DNA of 64,000 nucleotides from Micromonospora coxensis (lineage in GTDB: Bacteria > Actinomycetota > Actinomycetes > Mycobacteriales > Micromonosporaceae), in assembly GCF_900090295.1 (NCBI RefSeq), contig NZ_LT607753.1:6076001-6140000 (forward strand), in the 5' to 3' direction. How positions within the stretch are numbered: the first letter of the stretch is position 1; each line of letters opens with the position of its first letter. Position numbers and translations under genes: made by a program. The notes under the pieces are model-generated. The model did not search any database, was not told where the DNA came from, and saw only the letters and a program-made list of their open reading frames with translations. Shown one piece after another: positions 8,962 to 17,106 of this stretch.

Positions 8962-8967
8962 TAGAGT
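8962..8967 (+). promoter_or_regulatory. Leaderless-type -10 box of the rhodanese remnant
   Basis: TAGAGT lies 7 nt before ATG 8975, matching the spacing seen at other genes in the window. The promoter survives although the gene is broken. Confidence 0.45.
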
Positions 8968-8974
8968 GGCGGCC

Positions 8975-9186
8975 ATGACCGACCTGCTCGCCGTCGCCGC
9001 CGGCCACGCCGACCCGGCCACCTGGCCGGTGCCGCCCTGCAGGACCTCGGCCTGCGCCGGGCCACCGACGTGATCGGCGGCTTCGTCGCCTGGCGCAGGG
9101 CCGGGCTGCCCGCCCTCGGCCCCACCCCACCGTCCCGCGTCCCGCCCGTCATGCCCCCGGTGATCGCCGGCCGGCCGCCGCACTGA
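8975..9186 (+). pseudogene. Rhodanese-like gene, internally deleted and frameshifted
   Basis: From ATG 8975 the frame reads MTDLLAVAAGHADPATWPV and stops at 9073. One frame away, from about 9014 to TGA 9186, the reading AALQDLGLRRATDVIGGF then VAWRRAGLPALGP is the typical end of a single-domain rhodanese. The middle of the domain, including the catalytic cysteine loop, is absent: about 70 codons remain of the usual 100-130. An internal deletion with a frame change explains this. Rhodaneses move sulphane sulphur; this copy should be inactive. Its promoter and the CCTATAGG element upstream are intact, suggesting recent loss. Confidence 0.65.
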
Positions 9187-9239
9187 CCGCCACGCTCCAC
9201 CGGGCGTGGCGGACGACCCCGCCACTACAGGAGGCCCCG

Positions 9240-9809
9240 ATGTCCGTCGTCGCCATCACCTCGCGTCCGCACCCGCCGGGCCGACCCGACCGGGTGACGC
9301 CGACCCGGCCCCGCGCCACCGGAACCCTGACCATCACCCTCGACCTCGCCGCCGCGGCGATGACGCCCCGGCTGGCGCGCCTGGTCGACCTGCTCGGAGA
9401 GCTGGTCGAGTCGGGGGAGGGGATCGTCCGACCGGCCGAGCCCGCCGTGCCGCGACCGGTGGCCGTCGTGCCCGCCCCGCGTCCGGCGGCGGACGACGAG
9501 CACCCCGACACGCTGCACGTCCTGGCCGGCACCCGGGTGGTCCGCCGGGGCGGGCAGGAGATCCCGCTCACCCGCATCGAGTTCGACCTGCTGCTGTTCC
9601 TCGCCGAGTACCCGTACCGGGTCTTCACCCGGCGGCAACTGCTCGCCGGCGTCTGGGGCTACGAGCACGCCGTGGCCCGTACCGTGGACGTGCACGTGCG
9701 CCGGCTGCGCGCCAAGCTCGCCGCCGGCACACCGGTGGTGACCACCGTGTACGGCGTCGGCTACCGCCTCGCCGACGACGCCCGGGTCCGCGTCGACCGG
9801 TGCCGCTGA
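9240..9809 (+). CDS. Orphan OmpR/PhoB-type winged-helix regulator (copy 1)
   Basis: The 189-aa protein ends in a Trans_reg_C winged helix (about residues 95-185) with the signatures LTRIEFDLLLFLAEYPYRVF, RTVDVHVRRLRAKL and VYGVGYRL. It lacks a receiver domain; the N-terminal 90 residues instead carry a short strand-helix element (TLTITLDLAAAAM, then VDLLGELVESGEGIV) shared with the next gene. Such proteins bind direct repeats without phosphorylation input. AGGAGG at 9229-9234 fixes ATG 9240. It follows the rhodanese remnant and precedes a paralogue in the same orientation. Confidence 0.85.
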   Translation: MSVVAITSRPHPPGRPDRVTPTRPRATGTLTITLDLAAAAMTPRLARLVDLLGELVESGEGIVRPAEPAVPRPVAVVPAPRPAADDEHPDTLHVLAGTRVVRRGGQEIPLTRIEFDLLLFLAEYPYRVFTRRQLLAGVWGYEHAVARTVDVHVRRLRAKLAAGTPVVTTVYGVGYRLADDARVRVDRCR

Positions 9810-10089
9810 CCCGCCGCCGGCCCGGCGTACCGAGGACCTTCCGCCCTGGTGCGCCGGTCCGGCACCGGCCAGTGTGAACGGCGCGGGGGTACCCCCCCGT
9901 CCACGTCCACCCCGTGACTCTGCTGTAATCATCAGGCTCGTACGCAGAGCGAGGGTTCGGCTGCGATGTGTTCGTCAATTGTCACATTCATGCAACGCGG
10001 CCGCCCCTTGACCCTCGCTCAGGGGCCCGGAAGCATCGATGAAGCGGCGTCCCGGGCCGTGGGATTACCCGGACCAGCCAAGGAGGACC

Positions 10090-10698
10090 ATGTCGGTCAG
10101 CCCCGCCTCGTCGCGCGCCGGATGGCATACGTCCCAACCTGCTGTCCCCGGTCGTCCCCCCGGCGGCCAGCGCCGCCCGGCCAACACCGCCGCGCCCGTG
10201 CTCACCGTGACCCTGTCCATCCCACTGGCCAACGAGGAGTCGCTGACCCCACCGGCCCGGCGGCTGCTCGAGGCCGCCCGGGAGATGCTGGAGCGGGGTG
10301 AGGGCACCATCACCACCACCGGCGTACCGGCCGAACGGCGGCCCGAGCCACTGCCCGCCGGCCGCTCGGCGGGCCGGTCGCTGGCGCCGACCATCCCGGC
10401 CCTGCACATCCTGGCCGCCTCCCGCTCGGTGCTGCGCGACGGTGAGCCGTTGCCGCTGACCCGGCTGGAGTTCGACCTGCTGCTGCACCTGGTGGCCCAC
10501 CCGCGCCGGGTCTTCACCCGGTTGCAGCTGCTCAACGCCGTCTGGGGGTACGAGCACGCCGGGGTCCGCACGGTCGACGTGCACGTGCGGCGGCTGCGCG
10601 GCAAGGTGGGCGTGGACGTCCCGCTGGTCACCACCGTCTACGGCGTCGGCTACCGGCTCGCCGACGACGCCCGGGTCACCATCGACCGCACCGGCTGA
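10090..10698 (+). CDS. Orphan OmpR/PhoB-type winged-helix regulator (copy 2)
   Basis: This 202-aa paralogue of the upstream regulator has the same plan: a low-complexity start, the shared element (VLTVTLSIPLANEE, then LLEAAREMLERGEGTI), a Pro/Arg-rich linker and a C-terminal winged helix (LTRLEFDLLLHLVAHPRRVF, RTVDVHVRRLRGKV, VYGVGYRLADDARV). AGGAGG at 10081-10086 just before ATG 10090 decides this start over an in-frame codon at 10039. There is again no receiver domain. The 280-nt gap before it includes an AT-richer stretch and an AGCGAGGGT...ACCCTCGCT inverted repeat, suggesting its own promoter. Confidence 0.85.
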   Translation: MSVSPASSRAGWHTSQPAVPGRPPGGQRRPANTAAPVLTVTLSIPLANEESLTPPARRLLEAAREMLERGEGTITTTGVPAERRPEPLPAGRSAGRSLAPTIPALHILAASRSVLRDGEPLPLTRLEFDLLLHLVAHPRRVFTRLQLLNAVWGYEHAGVRTVDVHVRRLRGKVGVDVPLVTTVYGVGYRLADDARVTIDRTG

Positions 10699-10796
10699 AC
10701 CACCGGCACGTCACCGGAGCGGCCACCACCGCCTCGCGTCGGCGTACCCCCGACGACGCCCCGACCGCGCCGACCCGGCCGGGGCACCATGGTCGG

Positions 10797-11477
10797 ATGC
10801 GCGTCCGACCCATCTCGCCCGAGCGGCTCGTCACCGAGCTGACCGACCGCGTCCTCGCCGCCGCCGACCTGGCCGCCGACCGGCCGCCGTCCGGCCCGGG
10901 CCCGGCCGCCGACCGGTCGCCGTCGCGGCTGCGGGTGGCGGTCGACGGCCCACCCGCCGCCGACCCGGACCGGCTCGCCGACGCCCTGGTCGACCCGCTG
11001 CGCGCCGCCGGCCGTCCGGTGCTGCGCATCCGGGCCGAGGACTTCCTGCGGCCCGCCTCGGTCCGGTACGAGCTGGGCCGGACCAACCCGGACGCCTACT
11101 ACGAGGGCTGGACGGACGAGGCCGGGCTGCGCCGGGAGGTGCTCGACCCGGCCGGGCCGGGCGGTTCCGGGCGGGTCCTGCCGTCGCTATGGGACGCCGC
11201 GACCGACCGGGCCAGCCGTGCGCCGTACCTCGACCTGCCGGCCGGCGCGGTGCTGCTGGTCAGCGGGGCGTTGCTGCTCGGCGGTGGGCTCCCCTTCGAC
11301 CTGGCGGTGCACCTGGCGCTCTCCCCGGCCGCCCTGGCCCGGCGGACCGACCCGCGACTGCGCTGGACGCTGCCGGCCTTCCAGCGGTACGCCGAGGAGG
11401 TCGACCCCGCCTCCTTCGCCGACGTCGTGGTACGCGTCGACGACCCCCGGCGCCCCGCGCTCGTCGAGCCGTCCTGA
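10797..11477 (+). CDS. Uridine-kinase-like protein with a degenerate P-loop
   Basis: The 226-aa protein resembles actinobacterial uridine kinase-like P-loop proteins: RLRVAVDGPP, a lid-like segment with NPDAYYEGWTDEAGLRREV, LLVSGALLLGGGLPFDLAVHL, and AFQRYAEEVDPASFADVVVR at the end. The Walker A position reads VDGPPAADPDRLADAL, so the GxxxxGK(S/T) lysine and serine/threonine are missing. The fold seems kept but nucleotide phosphoryl transfer is unlikely. A Pro/Ala/Asp-rich insert precedes the degenerate loop. It may be a binding protein or a decaying kinase. Confidence 0.7.
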   Translation: MRVRPISPERLVTELTDRVLAAADLAADRPPSGPGPAADRSPSRLRVAVDGPPAADPDRLADALVDPLRAAGRPVLRIRAEDFLRPASVRYELGRTNPDAYYEGWTDEAGLRREVLDPAGPGGSGRVLPSLWDAATDRASRAPYLDLPAGAVLLVSGALLLGGGLPFDLAVHLALSPAALARRTDPRLRWTLPAFQRYAEEVDPASFADVVVRVDDPRRPALVEPS

Positions 11478-11629
11478 GCGCTGCCGCACGTCCGGGAAAT
11501 TCGTCGGTTTGATCGACTGTGCGGGTGGGTAATCGCCCGGCTCAACAGGCACGGGTGATCTCGCCCGTGCGCACCGGGTCCGGGACGAACCGCCCCGGAC
11601 AGCCACAGGCCCACGAAAGGCAGGCAGCG

Positions 11630-12028
11630 ATGCTCGTCCACGACACGGTCGGTACGGGCCGATCCCAGGCGGAGATCGACCAGATCCGACTCTCCCTGCA
11701 GGCCCGCCACGACGAGCTGTCCGCGGAGTACGAGCAGGCGGTGGCGCAGAGCCAGGTGCTGCGGCTGGTGGAGGTCGGCGACACCGCCGGCGACGACCAG
11801 GCCGACAGCGGCACCAAGACCGCCGAGCGGGACACCGCGCAGTCCCTGCTGCGGACCATCCTGGAGCGCCGCGCCCAGTTCGAGCACGCGCTGGCCCGGC
11901 TCGACGAGGGGACGTACGGCTTCTGCGAGGGCTGCTCCGCGCCGATCCCGGTCGAGCGGCTGGAGATCTTCCCGTCGGCCACCTCCTGTGTGGCCTGCAA
12001 GCAGACGCGGGAGCGGCGAGCCGCCTGA
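11630..12028 (+). CDS. DksA/TraR-type C4 zinc-finger protein
   Basis: This 132-aa protein has an N-terminal coiled-coil (about residues 10-85) and a C-terminal zinc finger with CEGCSAPIP and SCVACK, giving CxxC...CxxC spacing. RERR ends the chain. DksA/TraR proteins insert the coiled-coil into the RNA polymerase secondary channel; actinobacterial members are often called RbpA- or CarD-like stress regulators, but their role is poorly defined. ATG 11630 is chosen because AAAGG lies 10-14 nt upstream and the family starts here; an open frame extends further upstream to 11519 without supporting sequence. Confidence 0.85.
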   Translation: MLVHDTVGTGRSQAEIDQIRLSLQARHDELSAEYEQAVAQSQVLRLVEVGDTAGDDQADSGTKTAERDTAQSLLRTILERRAQFEHALARLDEGTYGFCEGCSAPIPVERLEIFPSATSCVACKQTRERRAA

Positions 12029-12076
12029 GCGGCGTCGTGACGGCGGACCGGGTCGGGGACGCGGTGGACGTTCTCC

Positions 12077-12946
12077 ATGGGTGAGATCAAGGTGGGCACC
12101 GCGTCCTGGACCGACCGGACCCTGCTGGACTCCGGGTGGTATCCGCAGACCGCGGACACGCCGGAGAAGCGCCTGGCGTACTACGCCCGGCAGTTCCCGC
12201 TGGTCGAGGTGGACGCCACCTACTACTCGCCGCCGGCCGAGCGGACCGCGCGGCTGTGGGTGGAGCGGACCCCGCCCGGGTTCACCTTCAACATCAAGGC
12301 GTTCAGCCTGCTGACCGGGCACCCCACCCGGGTCTCCGCGCTCTACAAGGACCTGCGGCCGGACACCGACAAGCGCAACCTCTACCCGGACGACCTGCCC
12401 GCGCAGGCGTACGAGGAGGTCTGGACGCGGTTCCTGACCGCGCTCGACCCGCTGGTCGAGGCCGGCAAGCTGGGCGCGGTGCTGTTCCAGTTCCCGCCCT
12501 GGTTCACCATCAAGCGGGCCAACAAGGAGTACCTGCTGGAGGTCCAGCGGCGCTGCCGCCCGCTGCGGCCGGTCTTCGAGTTCCGGCACGCCTCCTGGTT
12601 CGACGGCGACAACGCCGACGAGACCCTGGACTTCCTGCGCCGGCACGAGCTGGCGTACGTCTGCGTCGACATGCCCCAGGGGCACCGCAACTCGGTGCCG
12701 CCGGTGCTGGCCGCCACCGCCGACCTGGCCGTGGTGCGCTTCCACGGGCACAGCGACAAGTGGACCAGCACCGACATCCACGAGAAGTTCGGCTACCGCT
12801 ACTCGGCCCGTGAGTTGCGGGACTGGGCGCCGAAGCTGCGGGAGCTGGCGGACGCCGCCGACCGGACCCACGTGCTGATGAACAACTGCTACCGCGACTA
12901 CGCCCAGACCAACGGCCAGCAGTTGCAGGACCTGCTCGGCGCGTGA
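12077..12946 (+). CDS. DUF72 protein (copy 1)
   Basis: The 289-aa protein is a full-length DUF72 TIM-barrel-like protein: GTASWTDRTLLDSGWYP at the start, then EVDATYYSPP, FTFNIKAFSLLTGH, VLFQFPPWF, FEFRHASWFD and a C-terminal HVLMNNCYRDYAQTNGQQL. These match the conserved blocks of the family, whose biochemical function is not settled. It follows the zinc-finger gene by 48 nt. A divergent shorter DUF72 paralogue lies 0.9 kb downstream on the other strand. Confidence 0.9.
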   Translation: MGEIKVGTASWTDRTLLDSGWYPQTADTPEKRLAYYARQFPLVEVDATYYSPPAERTARLWVERTPPGFTFNIKAFSLLTGHPTRVSALYKDLRPDTDKRNLYPDDLPAQAYEEVWTRFLTALDPLVEAGKLGAVLFQFPPWFTIKRANKEYLLEVQRRCRPLRPVFEFRHASWFDGDNADETLDFLRRHELAYVCVDMPQGHRNSVPPVLAATADLAVVRFHGHSDKWTSTDIHEKFGYRYSARELRDWAPKLRELADAADRTHVLMNNCYRDYAQTNGQQLQDLLGA

Positions 12947-13083
12947 CACCGCGCGGGGTCCGGCCGGCGTCCGCCCGCTTCACCCGCTGCGGGTGAGGCG
13001 GACTCACCCGGTCCCCGCGCAGCATGGGCGGTGCCGGTCACCGAGCGACCGGCCGACACCGACCAGGTACGGAGGTGACCGGT

Positions 13084-13284
13084 ATGGGAGTGCGGGTGGT
13101 GACGGACCCACGGCGTGGCGCCGTGCTGCACGTCGTCGGCTCGGGTGGTGGCAGCAGCCCCCGGCGGCCGGCGCGGGCCGACCGGACCAGTCCGGTCCGC
13201 CAGGAGCGGGGGCCGTCCGGGCCGCCGCGACGCGACGACGACCGACGCTGGGAGAGCGAGACGCGGGGGTGGCGTGATGGCTGA
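13084..13284 (+). CDS. Small basic protein of unknown function
   Basis: ATG 13084 follows an ACGGAGGTGA ribosome site by 4 nt and encodes 66 residues: a short beta-like start (MGVRVVTDPRRGAVLHVVG), then a low-complexity Arg/Pro/Ser-rich tail. Its TGA overlaps the DUF2267 start by 8 nt, consistent with translational coupling. No domain is recognised. The good ribosome site and the overlap argue for expression; the composition argues for caution. Confidence 0.45.
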   Translation: MGVRVVTDPRRGAVLHVVGSGGGSSPRRPARADRTSPVRQERGPSGPPRRDDDRRWESETRGWRDG

Positions 13285-13705
13285 GCAGCTGCATTCGGCG
13301 TTCGAGACGTCGATGGACAAGACCAACCTGATTCTCAAGGACATCGAGCAGGCGTACGGCTGGCCCAAGGAGCAGCGCAACCAGTCCTACGCGGCGCTGC
13401 GGACCGTCCTGCACCTGCTGCGCGACCGGATGACGGTGCAGGAGAGCGCCGAGTTCGCCGCGCAGTTGCCGGTGCTGGTGCGCGGGATCTACTTCGACGG
13501 GTGGCAGCCGGACAACGTCCCGATCAAGCTCAACCGGGACGACTTCCTCTACGAGGTCCGCCAGGGCTTCCCGTACGACGTGGAGGGCGGCCCCGAGCGG
13601 GTGACGCAGGTGGTGCTCGACACCCTGCGCCGGCACATCACCCAGGGCGAGTGGGACGATGTGCGGTCCACCATGCCCAAGGACATGCAGCAGCTGATCC
13701 CGTGA
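13277..13705 (+). CDS. DUF2267 protein
   Basis: The 142-aa protein is all-helical and matches DUF2267: TNLILKDIEQAYGWPKEQRN, YAALRTVLHLLRDRM, AQLPVLVRGIYFDGWQP and VLDTLRRHITQGEWDDVRS. The last block with LPVLVRGIYFDGW is the family hallmark. The function is unknown, though members are often found with stress proteins. It starts inside the end of the small upstream gene and ends before a hairpin facing the convergent DUF72 gene. Confidence 0.85.
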   Translation: MAEQLHSAFETSMDKTNLILKDIEQAYGWPKEQRNQSYAALRTVLHLLRDRMTVQESAEFAAQLPVLVRGIYFDGWQPDNVPIKLNRDDFLYEVRQGFPYDVEGGPERVTQVVLDTLRRHITQGEWDDVRSTMPKDMQQLIP

Positions 13706-13719
13706 CCGGGTGACACCCG

Positions 13720-13748
13720 GCCCGTCCCGCCGCGCCGGTGGGGCGGGC
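13720..13748. terminator. Hairpin between convergent genes
   Basis: GCCCGTCCCGCC (13720-13731) pairs with GGTGGGGCGGGC (13737-13748) with two G-U wobbles, between the convergent DUF2267 and DUF72 genes. Confidence 0.5.
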
Positions 13749-13819
13749 CTCGTCACGTCCGTCAGGCCGTCTCGCCCGCCAGTCGGTGATGCAGGGGTGA
13801 CGCCCGGACCGTGACCCGG

Positions 13820-14572
13820 TCAGGCCGTGACGCGGCTGACCGGGTGCCCGGCCCGGCCGGCCAGCCCGGCGAAGGCGACCGCGTCGACCACCGCGGCACC
13901 TCCCGGGTCGTTGTTGAAGTACACGTACGCCGGCTGCGCGTCGTCGAAGGCCGCGCCGAGGCGGCGTACCCAGGTGGCGAGCGCCGTGCGCCCGTAGCGC
14001 GGCCACGGCCGGGCCCGCCCCTCGTGCAGCCGCAGGTACCCGAAGTCGGTGGTCCGCCACAGCGGGGTGACCGGCCGGCCGAGCCGGTCGGCCCAGACCA
14101 ACGCCGCGCGGCGGCGCTCCAGCACCCGGCGCACCTCGTCGGTCCACCAGGACGGGTGGCGCGGCTCCACCGCCACCCGCACCTCGGCGGGGAACAGCCG
14201 CAGGGTCGCGTCGAGCGCGTCGGCGTCGGCCGGCAGGTTCGGCGGGAGCTGCACCAGCACCGGCCCGAGCCGGTCGCCGAGCGCGGTGGCCCGGCCCAGG
14301 AAGCGGGCGACCGGCTCCGCCGGGTCCCGCAGCCGTTTGACGTGGGTCAGGTAGCGGCTCATCTTGACCGCCACGCAGAAGTCCGCCGGGGTACGCGCCC
14401 GCCAGGCGGCGAAGGTCTCCCGCTCGGGCAGCCGGTAGAAGGCGTTGTTGACCTCCACGGTGGCGAACCGGGTGGCGAAGTGTTCCAGCCAGAGCCGCTG
14501 CGGCAGCCTCGCCGGGTAGAACCGCTCCCGCCAGTCGCGGTACTGCCACCCCGACGTGCCGACCAGGAACAC
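13820..14572 (-). CDS. DUF72 protein (copy 2, short)
   Basis: A second DUF72 member of 250 aa: VGTSGWQYRDWRERFYP, EVNNAFYRLPERETF, FCVAVKMSRYLTHVKRL, PVLVQLPPNLPAD, VAVEPRHPSWW and a late YVYFNNDPGGAAVVDA. It keeps the family blocks but is about 40 residues shorter than the other copy and clearly divergent, so the two belong to different subfamilies. Start is GTG 14572, 9 nt beyond the stop of the PIG-L gene, so the two are probably co-transcribed. Confidence 0.9.
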   Translation of the reverse strand: MFLVGTSGWQYRDWRERFYPARLPQRLWLEHFATRFATVEVNNAFYRLPERETFAAWRARTPADFCVAVKMSRYLTHVKRLRDPAEPVARFLGRATALGDRLGPVLVQLPPNLPADADALDATLRLFPAEVRVAVEPRHPSWWTDEVRRVLERRRAALVWADRLGRPVTPLWRTTDFGYLRLHEGRARPWPRYGRTALATWVRRLGAAFDDAQPAYVYFNNDPGGAAVVDAVAFAGLAGRAGHPVSRVTA

Positions 14573-14581
14573 CGCGCCCGC

Positions 14582-15331
14582 CTAGTGCAGGCCCAGCGGG
14601 AAGACCTCGAAGGCGGCCCCGTGGCGCACGCCGAGCCGGGTGCCCGCCGGCCGGCTGATCCCCTCCAGGAACTCCTCCGGGTCGAAGCTGCCGTCACCCA
14701 GCCCGCGCAGGTACGCGTCGTGCGCCCGCAGCGACGCCAGTCCCGCGTCGAAGGTGTCGGTCACGTCCACCCCGTGCCGGGCCAGCGGTGAGGCCGCGGC
14801 CCACACCTCGCGTACCCGGTTCCAGGGCTGCACGCCGTCGGTCAGCTGCTCCGGGAAGATCCAGCGGTTGCCCGCGTCCCGCGCGGCGTCGAGCACCGCC
14901 CGCCCGGTGGCGATGTGGTCGGCCTGGTTGAGCGTGTACGCCCCGTCCCAGGTCTCCCGGAAGTTGTTGGTGATCACCACGTCCGGCCGGTGCCGGCGGA
15001 TCACCTCGGTGATCGCCCGGCGCAGCGGCACGCCGTACTCCAGCAGGCCGTCGGGGAGACCGAGGAAGTCCACCGTGTCCACCCCGACCAGCCGGGCGGA
15101 GAGCCGCTGCTCCTCCTCGCGGATCACTCGGGCCCGCTCCGGGGTGATCGCGTCGATCCCGGCCTCGCCGCTGGTCACCAGGCAGTAGACGACCTCCTTG
15201 CCCTGCCCGGTCCAGCGGGCGACCGCGGCGGCGGCGCCGAACTCCAGGTCGTCCGGGTGGGCGACCACGGCGAGCGCGCGCTGCCAGTCCTCCGCCAGCG
15301 GCGTCAACGGCTCCGGCTGCGGCTGCCCCAT
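14582..15331 (-). CDS. PIG-L family zinc deacetylase
   Basis: This 249-aa enzyme has the PIG-L signature AHPDDLEFGAAAAVARW (zinc ligands His, Asp, Asp) and a later NQADHIATGRAVLDAAR block with the third zinc histidine. The family removes N-acetyl groups from GlcNAc-type sugars (MshB, Mca, GlcNAc-PI deacetylase). It is not convincingly MshB or Mca, so the substrate is open. ATG 15331 follows a GGGAGAGGGG ribosome site; the frame extends upstream but without support. It is transcribed divergently from the xylanase gene. Confidence 0.85.
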   Translation of the reverse strand: MGQPQPEPLTPLAEDWQRALAVVAHPDDLEFGAAAAVARWTGQGKEVVYCLVTSGEAGIDAITPERARVIREEEQRLSARLVGVDTVDFLGLPDGLLEYGVPLRRAITEVIRRHRPDVVITNNFRETWDGAYTLNQADHIATGRAVLDAARDAGNRWIFPEQLTDGVQPWNRVREVWAAASPLARHGVDVTDTFDAGLASLRAHDAYLRGLGDGSFDPEEFLEGISRPAGTRLGVRHGAAFEVFPLGLH

Positions 15332-15435
15332 CGCGGTCCCCTCTCCCTCGGCTCCTCCCGCCATCCTGGCACCGCCGTCGCCGCCCCGCCGCCCGGCGAC
15401 CGCCTTGACGGCCGACAGGGCCGGTGCGAGGATCG

Positions 15436-15449
15436 CGGAAGCGCTCCCA
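15436..15449 (+). promoter_or_regulatory. CebR/CelR-like LacI-family operator
   Basis: CGGAAGCGCTCCCA matches 12 of 14 positions of the established CebR/CelR operator TGGGAGCGCTCCCA. It lies 59 nt before the xylanase start, as expected for repression relieved by cello-oligosaccharides. No LacI regulator gene is in the window. Confidence 0.65.
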
Positions 15450-15507
15450 TCGTCGTTCGTCACTGGTCGTCACCGTCGTGCCGACCTCCACGAAGGACAG
15501 GGACCGC

Positions 15508-16965
15508 ATGCGCATCCACCACACCTCCCGACGGGCCCGGTCGGCCGTGCTGGCCACCGTGCTCGCCGCCGCCACCGCGCTCGCCGTCGGCGTCACGGTC
15601 AGCCGGCCGGGCGCCGCCGAGGCCGCCACCAGCCTGAAGAGCCTGGCCGACGCCAAGGGCCGCGACATCGGCTTCGCGCTGGCCCCCGACCGGCTCGCCG
15701 AGAGCGCGTACAAGCAGATCGCCGACAGCGAGTTCAACCTCGTCGTCGCCGAGAACGCGATGAAGTGGGACGCCACCGAACCCACCCGCGGCCAGTTCAC
15801 CTTCGCCCAGGGCGACGCCGTCGCCGACTACGCCGCGGCCGGCGGCAAGAAGTTGTACGGCCACACCCTGGTCTGGCACTCGCAGCTGCCCGACTGGGCG
15901 TCCGGGCTGTCCGGGCCGGAGCTGCTGCAGGCGATGAAGGCCCACATCGCCGGGGTGGCCGGCCACTACCGGGGCAAGGTCGTCGCCTGGGACGTGGTGA
16001 ACGAGGCGTTCGCCGACGGCGGCTCCGGCGGACGCCGCGACAGCGTCTTCCAGCAGCGGATCGGCGACGGCTGGATCGAGGAGGCGTTCCGCGCGGCCCG
16101 CGCCGCCGACCCGGCCGCCGACCTGTGCATCAACGACTACAGCACCGACGGCGTCAACGCCAAGAGCACCGCGATCTACAACCTGGTCCGTGACTTCAAG
16201 GCCCGGGGTGTGCCGATCGACTGCGTCGGCTTCCAGGCGCACCTGATCGTCGGCCAGGTCCCCGGCGACCTGCAGGCCAACCTCCAGCGCTTCGCCGACC
16301 TCGGCGTCGACGTGCGGATCACCGAACTGGACATCCGGATGCCCACCCCGCCCACCGCGGCCAACCTCGCCACCCAGGCCGCCGACTACCGCAAGGTGGT
16401 CACCGCCTGCCTGGCGGTGAGCCGCTGCGCCGGCGTCACCACCTGGGGCATCACCGACCGGTACTCCTGGATCCCGCAGGTCTTCCCCGGCCAGGGCGCG
16501 GCGCTGATCTGGGACGACAACTACGCGCCGAAGCCGGCGTACCAGGCGGTGGCCGAGGCGCTCGGCGGGGGAGTGACCGCCCCGCCCAGCACGCCCAACA
16601 CCTCACCGTCGCCGACCACGCCCACCCCCGGCCCCGGCACCCCGGTCCCGGGCGGGTGCGTGGTCAGCTACGTCCCGAACTCCTGGAACAACGGGTTCAC
16701 CGCCGAGGTCCGGGTCCGCAACGACGGCCCGGCGCTCACCGGCTGGACCGTCGGGTTCGCCTTCACCGCCGGCCAGCAGGTGACCAACGCGTGGAACACC
16801 ACCCTCGCCCAGTCCGGCGCGCAGGTGCTCGCCCGCAACGCCGCCTGGAACGGCACGGTGCCGACCGGCGGCACGGTGAGCTTCGGCTTCCAGGGCACCC
16901 ACGGCGGGTCCAACCCGAACCCCGCCGCCTTCACCCTGAACGGGGCCACCTGCCGTAACGGCTGA
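15508..16965 (+). CDS. Secreted GH10 endo-1,4-beta-xylanase with CBM2
   Basis: The 485-aa precursor has a signal peptide (residues 1 to about 40, ending near an AEAA cleavage site), a GH10 catalytic domain (about 42-352), a Pro/Thr/Ser linker (about 357-380) and a family 2 carbohydrate-binding module (about 384-485, with paired cysteines). The catalytic acid/base is Glu166 in WDVVNEAF and the nucleophile Glu273 in ITELDIR. Exposed tryptophans of the CBM (SWNNGF, WNTTL, AWNGTV) would bind crystalline cellulose or xylan. ATG 15508 follows an AGGACAGGGA site. It cleaves xylan outside the cell. The upstream operator suggests cello-oligosaccharide induction. Confidence 0.95.
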   Translation: MRIHHTSRRARSAVLATVLAAATALAVGVTVSRPGAAEAATSLKSLADAKGRDIGFALAPDRLAESAYKQIADSEFNLVVAENAMKWDATEPTRGQFTFAQGDAVADYAAAGGKKLYGHTLVWHSQLPDWASGLSGPELLQAMKAHIAGVAGHYRGKVVAWDVVNEAFADGGSGGRRDSVFQQRIGDGWIEEAFRAARAADPAADLCINDYSTDGVNAKSTAIYNLVRDFKARGVPIDCVGFQAHLIVGQVPGDLQANLQRFADLGVDVRITELDIRMPTPPTAANLATQAADYRKVVTACLAVSRCAGVTTWGITDRYSWIPQVFPGQGAALIWDDNYAPKPAYQAVAEALGGGVTAPPSTPNTSPSPTTPTPGPGTPVPGGCVVSYVPNSWNNGFTAEVRVRNDGPALTGWTVGFAFTAGQQVTNAWNTTLAQSGAQVLARNAAWNGTVPTGGTVSFGFQGTHGGSNPNPAAFTLNGATCRNG

Positions 16966-16969
16966 CCGG

Positions 16970-17011
16970 CGGCGGGGCCGGGCGAACCGTCCCGAACGTC
17001 GGGCCCCGCCG
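16970..17011 (+). terminator. Hairpin after the xylanase gene
   Basis: A 10-bp perfect inverted repeat (16970-16979 and 17002-17011) with a 22-nt loop starts 5 nt after the xylanase stop. Confidence 0.5.
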
Positions 17012-17106
17012 TCTACGGTGTGGTTAGAGAAGATCGCGCGTGGGGTACCACCCGCTGCACGACGAACCCCGACCGACGGCGGGGCGGCACACCCGAGGGA
17101 GCATCC

